Under the pieces are notes generated by a model. That model saw nothing but the letters and a program-made list of their open reading frames with translations. It was not told the origin of the DNA and did not search any database. From IMG/VR virus record IMGVR_UViG_3300028800_000323, positions 1-22,928 of that record: a stretch of 22,928 bases of DNA; one strand, 5' to 3'. The translations under genes and the position numbers were made by a program. Of this stretch, positions 19,918 to 22,928 are shown in pieces. Source of the stretch: a virus. Position 1 is the first letter of the stretch, and each line of letters starts with the position of its first letter.

Positions 19918-20349
19918 TCAGAGCTTGAAAATCTTGCTCGCGCCGTTGTCCCACGCGACATTTATGTCGCCGCCGTTGGGCGTGATCGGCAGGCCCGTGG
20001 CCGTGTCGATATAGGCGATCAACCGCTGTGCCGACGCCGCGACGTCCGCGCCGCCCGTCACCGCGCTTGACTGATACACGATCAGGTTCGGGCAAGCCGC
20101 GCCCGACGCCACAGCCGCAAACACCGTGTCAGCCGCGTCCGCGACACCGGCCGCCACGGTCTTACCCGACAGTGCCGCCGTGGTCGACACGAGCGTTCCG
20201 CCCGCCGTGGTCACGTCGGACACGAACTGGTGAGTTGCAAGGTTCACCGTGTAGCCACGCACAAGCGCGACCTTGATTACTGCGGTGTCCCAATCAATCG
20301 AGCCATCAAGGAAGCCCTGACGGCCTAAGTCAAAAAGCGCATTTGCCAT
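19918..20349 (-). CDS. Small capsid-adjacent structural protein (possible decoration or fibre-base protein), 143 aa
   Basis: ATG 20349 has an AAAGG ribosome binding site. An upstream in-frame start at 20376 lies inside the hairpin and is rejected. The sequence MANALFDLGRQGFLDGSIDW...IKVALV, then LVSTTAALSGKTV, then RLIAYIDTATGLPITPNGGDINVAWDNG, ending SKIFKL, matches a family I recall as widespread in phages. Its members sit near capsid or fibre genes and are usually annotated hypothetical or structural. The role is uncertain: capsid decoration, neck or fibre attachment. Hairpins on both sides imply its mRNA is made or kept at its own level. Confidence 0.75.
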   Translation of the reverse strand: MANALFDLGRQGFLDGSIDWDTAVIKVALVRGYTVNLATHQFVSDVTTAGGTLVSTTAALSGKTVAAGVADAADTVFAAVASGAACPNLIVYQSSAVTGGADVAASAQRLIAYIDTATGLPITPNGGDINVAWDNGASKIFKL

Positions 20350-20376
20350 TAGGCAACCTTTCGGAGTGCATAGCAA

Positions 20377-20406
20377 CGCGGCCCAACCCCGAGAGGTTGA
20401 GCCGCG
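20377..20406 (-). terminator. Hairpin between capsid and small structural gene
   Basis: CGCGGC (20377-20382) pairs with GCCGCG (20401-20406), and CAACC (20384-20388) with GGTTG (20395-20399), with one mismatch between them and a 6-base loop. It lies 23 bases after the capsid stop. It probably acts as partial terminator or mRNA-end stabiliser. Confidence 0.65.
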
Positions 20407-20428
20407 CCGTTATGCGTTGATGGTTCGG

Positions 20429-21706
20429 TCAGTGAGCCGGGGCCGCAACCCAGTTCGGCGTCAAGAGGCCGAAGCCGCCAGTGCGGTAGACCACGAGGGC
20501 CAGCCGCTCGGACGCGCGCACGGTCACAACACCGTTCTGGAAATCGGTTCCGTCGCTGTTGGTCATTTCGAGGACGATCCCCGCGCGCCGGAAAATCTGC
20601 GCGCATGACCGGAAGGCGCCCATCGCCATCGTTCCGGCCGCAATCGCCGGGGTCTGGACGACACGGAATCCCCACACGGCGTCGACGTTGGAGTAACCGC
20701 CGTTTCCGTATGCGCCGCTGAACGGGCCGCCCGCGTAGTACTGCCCGTTCTTGTCCTTGGCGAGACGAATCTTCGACCAGTCGGTCGGGTTGACCAAGAT
20801 GGCGTCAGGCTCAACGAACGCGTTGAACCGGATGTTCGTCGCCATCGTGTAGAGGGCGTCGATCACGACCGACACGTCGGTCGAGCCATCCGGGGTAAGC
20901 GTTGTCTGCTTGCCCGTGCGTGACGAGTCCAACAGGCCGAGAACGCTCGGCATCCCTGCGCCGTTGAGAAGCTCGGTCTGCTCCTTTTGCTGCAACCCGA
21001 GCGTCATACGCTCGTTGACGAACGACTCGAACTGAGACGCGTCCGCGAGCATCTCGTCGGTGACCTTGTGGAAGTGCGCGATCTTGCCGACCTGCGCGAC
21101 CTCACGCTCGACCGTCACGTCAGACTTCGGAATCGGGCCCGCCTCGGCAACGCCCGCCGCGTTCAACTGCTCGGCGGATTCCTTGACGTAGGAAATGATT
21201 TCCGATGTAGTGGCGCCCTGCGCGAACAGGTCAGCCACGACCAACTGAGGAAGCAGGATCGGCACGATACCGGGCAGGAAGTCCGGCATCACAACAGCGC
21301 CGCCGACGCCGGTCAAGAACCCGCCCGAAAGGGTCGAGCCCTCGGCCTCAGTGTTCACCACGGGCGGGTCGCCCGCCTTGGTGCCGATATCGAGCGTTGT
21401 GCTGAACCGGCCACCCTTCGACGCCACGGCGCTCTTGTACGCGCCCGACTCGACGATGTGACGGCCGAGGGTCTTGCGGCCGGTCGTGGCCTTCGACGCG
21501 CCCGCGTCCTCGACGGCGCCGCCGTCAACGATCCGAGCCAAGCCTTCGTAGGTCGCCACTGTGTCTTGGTGGCCCTTGAGTTCGACTTGGTACGCCTCCA
21601 ACGCGGTCATCTTCTCCGCGATGGTGAGGGTGTCGTCCTCCTGTGTCGCCTTGGCCTGCACGGCGAGACGCCGGATTGCAGACTTGGCTTCGAGAACCTT
21701 GCTCAT
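20429..21706 (-). CDS. Major capsid protein, HK97 fold, 425 aa
   Basis: ATG 21706 overlaps the protease stop (ATGA). Residues 1-60 are a charged coiled coil (LEAKSAIRRLAVQAKATQED, LTIAEKMTALEAYQVELK), the scaffolding delta domain of HK97-type capsids, followed by a linker. The mature part has GFLTGVGGAVVMPDFLPGIVPILLP at its start, VGKIAHFHKVTDEMLADASQFESFV, RMTLGLQQKEQTELLNGAG and the A-domain region DAILVNPTDWSKIRLAKDKNGQYY, ending in VTVRASERLALVVYRTGGFGLL. The protease upstream probably removes the delta domain near residue 100. CTG codons appear here more than in early genes. Confidence 0.96.
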   Translation of the reverse strand: MSKVLEAKSAIRRLAVQAKATQEDDTLTIAEKMTALEAYQVELKGHQDTVATYEGLARIVDGGAVEDAGASKATTGRKTLGRHIVESGAYKSAVASKGGRFSTTLDIGTKAGDPPVVNTEAEGSTLSGGFLTGVGGAVVMPDFLPGIVPILLPQLVVADLFAQGATTSEIISYVKESAEQLNAAGVAEAGPIPKSDVTVEREVAQVGKIAHFHKVTDEMLADASQFESFVNERMTLGLQQKEQTELLNGAGMPSVLGLLDSSRTGKQTTLTPDGSTDVSVVIDALYTMATNIRFNAFVEPDAILVNPTDWSKIRLAKDKNGQYYAGGPFSGAYGNGGYSNVDAVWGFRVVQTPAIAAGTMAMGAFRSCAQIFRRAGIVLEMTNSDGTDFQNGVVTVRASERLALVVYRTGGFGLLTPNWVAAPAH

Positions 21707-22452
21707 GTTTCACTGTCTCCATACTCGGAAGCTGTGCACTCGATTTGGAGTGCAAGGGTTTGTAGTGCGACCCGCTCGGCCTCGTCATCGGGGACGCCGG
21801 AACCGGGGGCATTTGCAGGTGCGCCGGGCTCGGGAGTGCCGGACTTCTCGCCGGAAGGTTCGGTATCGGTGCCGGATGGTGCCGCCCCGGCAGGCGTTGC
21901 GCTCTTGGCACACGCGGCGCCAAGATCGAGCGCAAGGTCATGTAGCTGTTGAATGCGCTCTTGGTCTGAGGACGCGTTACGGCGTCCTTCCTTAAGGTCA
22001 AGTTCTTTCGAGTCCACGACGACCGCCTCAGGATTCGCGGGCACGGCAACGAACGCGCCGTTCAGTAGCTCGCGGCGAATCGTGCGTGTACCGTCCGCGC
22101 CCTCGACAACTGATCGCAGGAACGCGACAGACACGGTACGAATGTGCCGCTCGTTGACCAACGTGCGAACCTCTTGCGCACGCGGGATCGACGAATACGT
22201 GCCGTCGACAACGAGGCGCCCCTGTTCGTCGATTGATGGCACGCCGCCGCCCACGGTCGAGGCCACACTCATGCCGTGGTCGATGTCGAACGTGATGTGA
22301 TCGGGAAGTGGTAGCTCCCACTCGTTAGTCAGGACTTCCTCGCCGTCGCGGTCCTCGGTTGGCGTCGACAAGATCACACGGAATGAACCGCTCTCACTGT
22401 CGGAATCAACCGGGGCGATATCTGCGAGGGCCTTGGTTACAACCTTGCCCAT
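21703..22452 (-). CDS. Prohead protease (HK97 gp4 type), 249 aa
   Basis: ATG 22452 is preceded by AAGGGA; the longer open frame to 22593 would overlap the upstream gene and is rejected. Residues 1-150 show the S78 protease core: SFRVILSTPTEDRDGEEV, the catalytic His59 in FDIDHGM, Ser108 in RTVSVAF and the acidic E128 followed by NGAFVAVPANPEAVV. The C-terminal 100 residues are Pro/Gly/Ser/Ala-rich and end in DDEAERVALQTLALQIECTASEY, a short helix. This tail may target the protease into the prohead or act as scaffold. The stop overlaps the capsid start, matching the usual protease-capsid pairing. Confidence 0.93.
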   Translation of the reverse strand: MGKVVTKALADIAPVDSDSESGSFRVILSTPTEDRDGEEVLTNEWELPLPDHITFDIDHGMSVASTVGGGVPSIDEQGRLVVDGTYSSIPRAQEVRTLVNERHIRTVSVAFLRSVVEGADGTRTIRRELLNGAFVAVPANPEAVVVDSKELDLKEGRRNASSDQERIQQLHDLALDLGAACAKSATPAGAAPSGTDTEPSGEKSGTPEPGAPANAPGSGVPDDEAERVALQTLALQIECTASEYGDSET

Positions 22453-22462
22453 GATTTGTCCC

Positions 22463-22928
22463 TTACTTGCTGAACTCAAGTTCGCAGGTACAACCCGCGT
22501 TGTCGTCGGCGCCGCCGCTCGGGTCGCCGGGTCCATCCATGCCGTTAGAGAAGTTCTCCCCCAACGCCACCGTCTCGCCGTCCATCGCCGCATGTTCGGG
22601 CCGAGGATTCGCCGACGTAACCAGCCACGTCTTAGAACCCGCCGAGCACTGCCGCGCCGCCGCTAACGAGGCCAACCCTGCGACACATGCGACACGGCCC
22701 AACGCGAGCCGATCCGCCCGCGCGTCGTCGAACACTGAGTCGAGCTCATCGTCGCCGTCGTCCTCGTCGTCGGCCGCTTGCGCTGCCTCGACGGCCGCAC
22801 GTGTTGCCGCGTTGATGTTCTTCGCCGCCGTCGTCGCGTTGTCGTCGAGCCACTCGCCCAACTCGTCCGCGTCATACGCGCCGCCAAGGCCCTTGGCGAC
22901 GTTGCCGCCGATTGCCTGCGACGTTGCC
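22463..22928 (-). CDS. Partial head morphogenesis (MuF-like) protein, C-terminal 154 aa
   Basis: The frame is open to the right edge, so the start lies outside. The visible part begins ATSQAIGGNVAKGLGGAYDADE, has an acidic low-complexity stretch (AADDEDDGDDELDSVF), and ends in KTWLVTSANPRPEHAAMDG, ETVALGENFSNGMDGPGDP and a Cys pair CTC near the end. The ending (W-x-T-S-x-N-P-R-P-x-H, D-G, F-x-N-G, C-x-C) is the typical C-terminus of phage MuF-like minor head proteins, alone or fused to a portal. The protein sits inside the head, probably bound near the portal. The order MuF-protease-capsid agrees with HK97-like operons. Confidence 0.8.
   Translation of the reverse strand, partial: ATSQAIGGNVAKGLGGAYDADELGEWLDDNATTAAKNINAATRAAVEAAQAADDEDDGDDELDSVFDDARADRLALGRVACVAGLASLAAARQCSAGSKTWLVTSANPRPEHAAMDGETVALGENFSNGMDGPGDPSGGADDNAGCTCELEFSK

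Noticed and set aside
20987-21952. Plus-strand open frame (321 aa) opposite capsid and protease
   Set aside because: It crosses two well-supported genes on the other strand and has an Arg/Leu/His-rich composition typical of GC-rich shadow frames.
1-22928. tRNA genes, CRISPR arrays, insertion sequences, toxin-antitoxin pairs
   Set aside because: I looked for T-arm and acceptor patterns, regularly spaced direct repeats, transposase motifs and typical toxin-antitoxin pairs and found none that I could support.

Overview
The window is about 23 kb of a GC-rich temperate siphophage genome. An actinobacterial host is most likely. The signs are roughly two-thirds G+C by eye, many GTG starts, several apparently leaderless promoters, a GH25 endolysin, and small protein families typical of actinobacteriophages. 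I see no bacterial chromosomal genes, tRNAs, CRISPR arrays or insertion sequences. Phage genes lie on both sides of the integrase, so this looks like a free or circular-form phage genome rather than an integrated prophage.

Layout from left to right. Bases 1-687 hold a leftward early operon: excisionase, a 113-aa protein, and a Cys-pair protein that runs off the left edge. Bases 707-833 are a divergent control region. Bases 834-2394 hold a rightward HTH repressor-like gene that converges on, and overlaps, a leftward tyrosine integrase. Bases 2395-2723 are noncoding, with repeats, hairpins and promoters. Bases 2724-6108 are a rightward accessory cassette of eleven mostly tiny genes. Almost every junction in it is a 4-base ATGA or GTGA overlap, and the last gene is a secreted metzincin-type metalloprotease. 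A convergent hairpin terminator at 6126-6165 separates the cassette from the late operon. Bases 6174-22928 are the leftward late operon. In transcription order (right to left) it encodes a MuF-like head protein (partial), prohead protease, capsid, a small structural protein, two adhesin-like proteins, four head-tail connector and tail-completion proteins, tail tube, frameshifted tail chaperones, tape measure, distal tail and hub proteins, a one-helix membrane protein, GH25 lysin, a permuted papain-fold peptidase, a metallophosphoesterase and two nucleotide-metabolism-like proteins.

Most notable signals: (1) the excisionase promoter and both accessory-cassette promoters share one architecture, an operator-like CGGTACCG (or GGGTGCCG) exactly 7 bases upstream of TTGACG, which suggests one phage regulator controls both arms; (2) the accessory cassette ends in a secreted HExxHxxGxxH protease translationally coupled to a 56-aa gene; (3) two adhesin-like genes, one with about fifteen 23-residue repeats, sit between capsid and connector genes, with hairpins bracketing the small structural gene upstream; (4) a -1 frameshift site (GGGGGAA) explains the tail chaperone pair; (5) the endolysin has a strong internal ribosome binding site and in-frame ATG before its C-terminal domain; (6) CTG/CAG trinucleotides look depleted on both strands.

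Replication genes, terminase and portal (or most of it) are absent and presumably lie outside the window.
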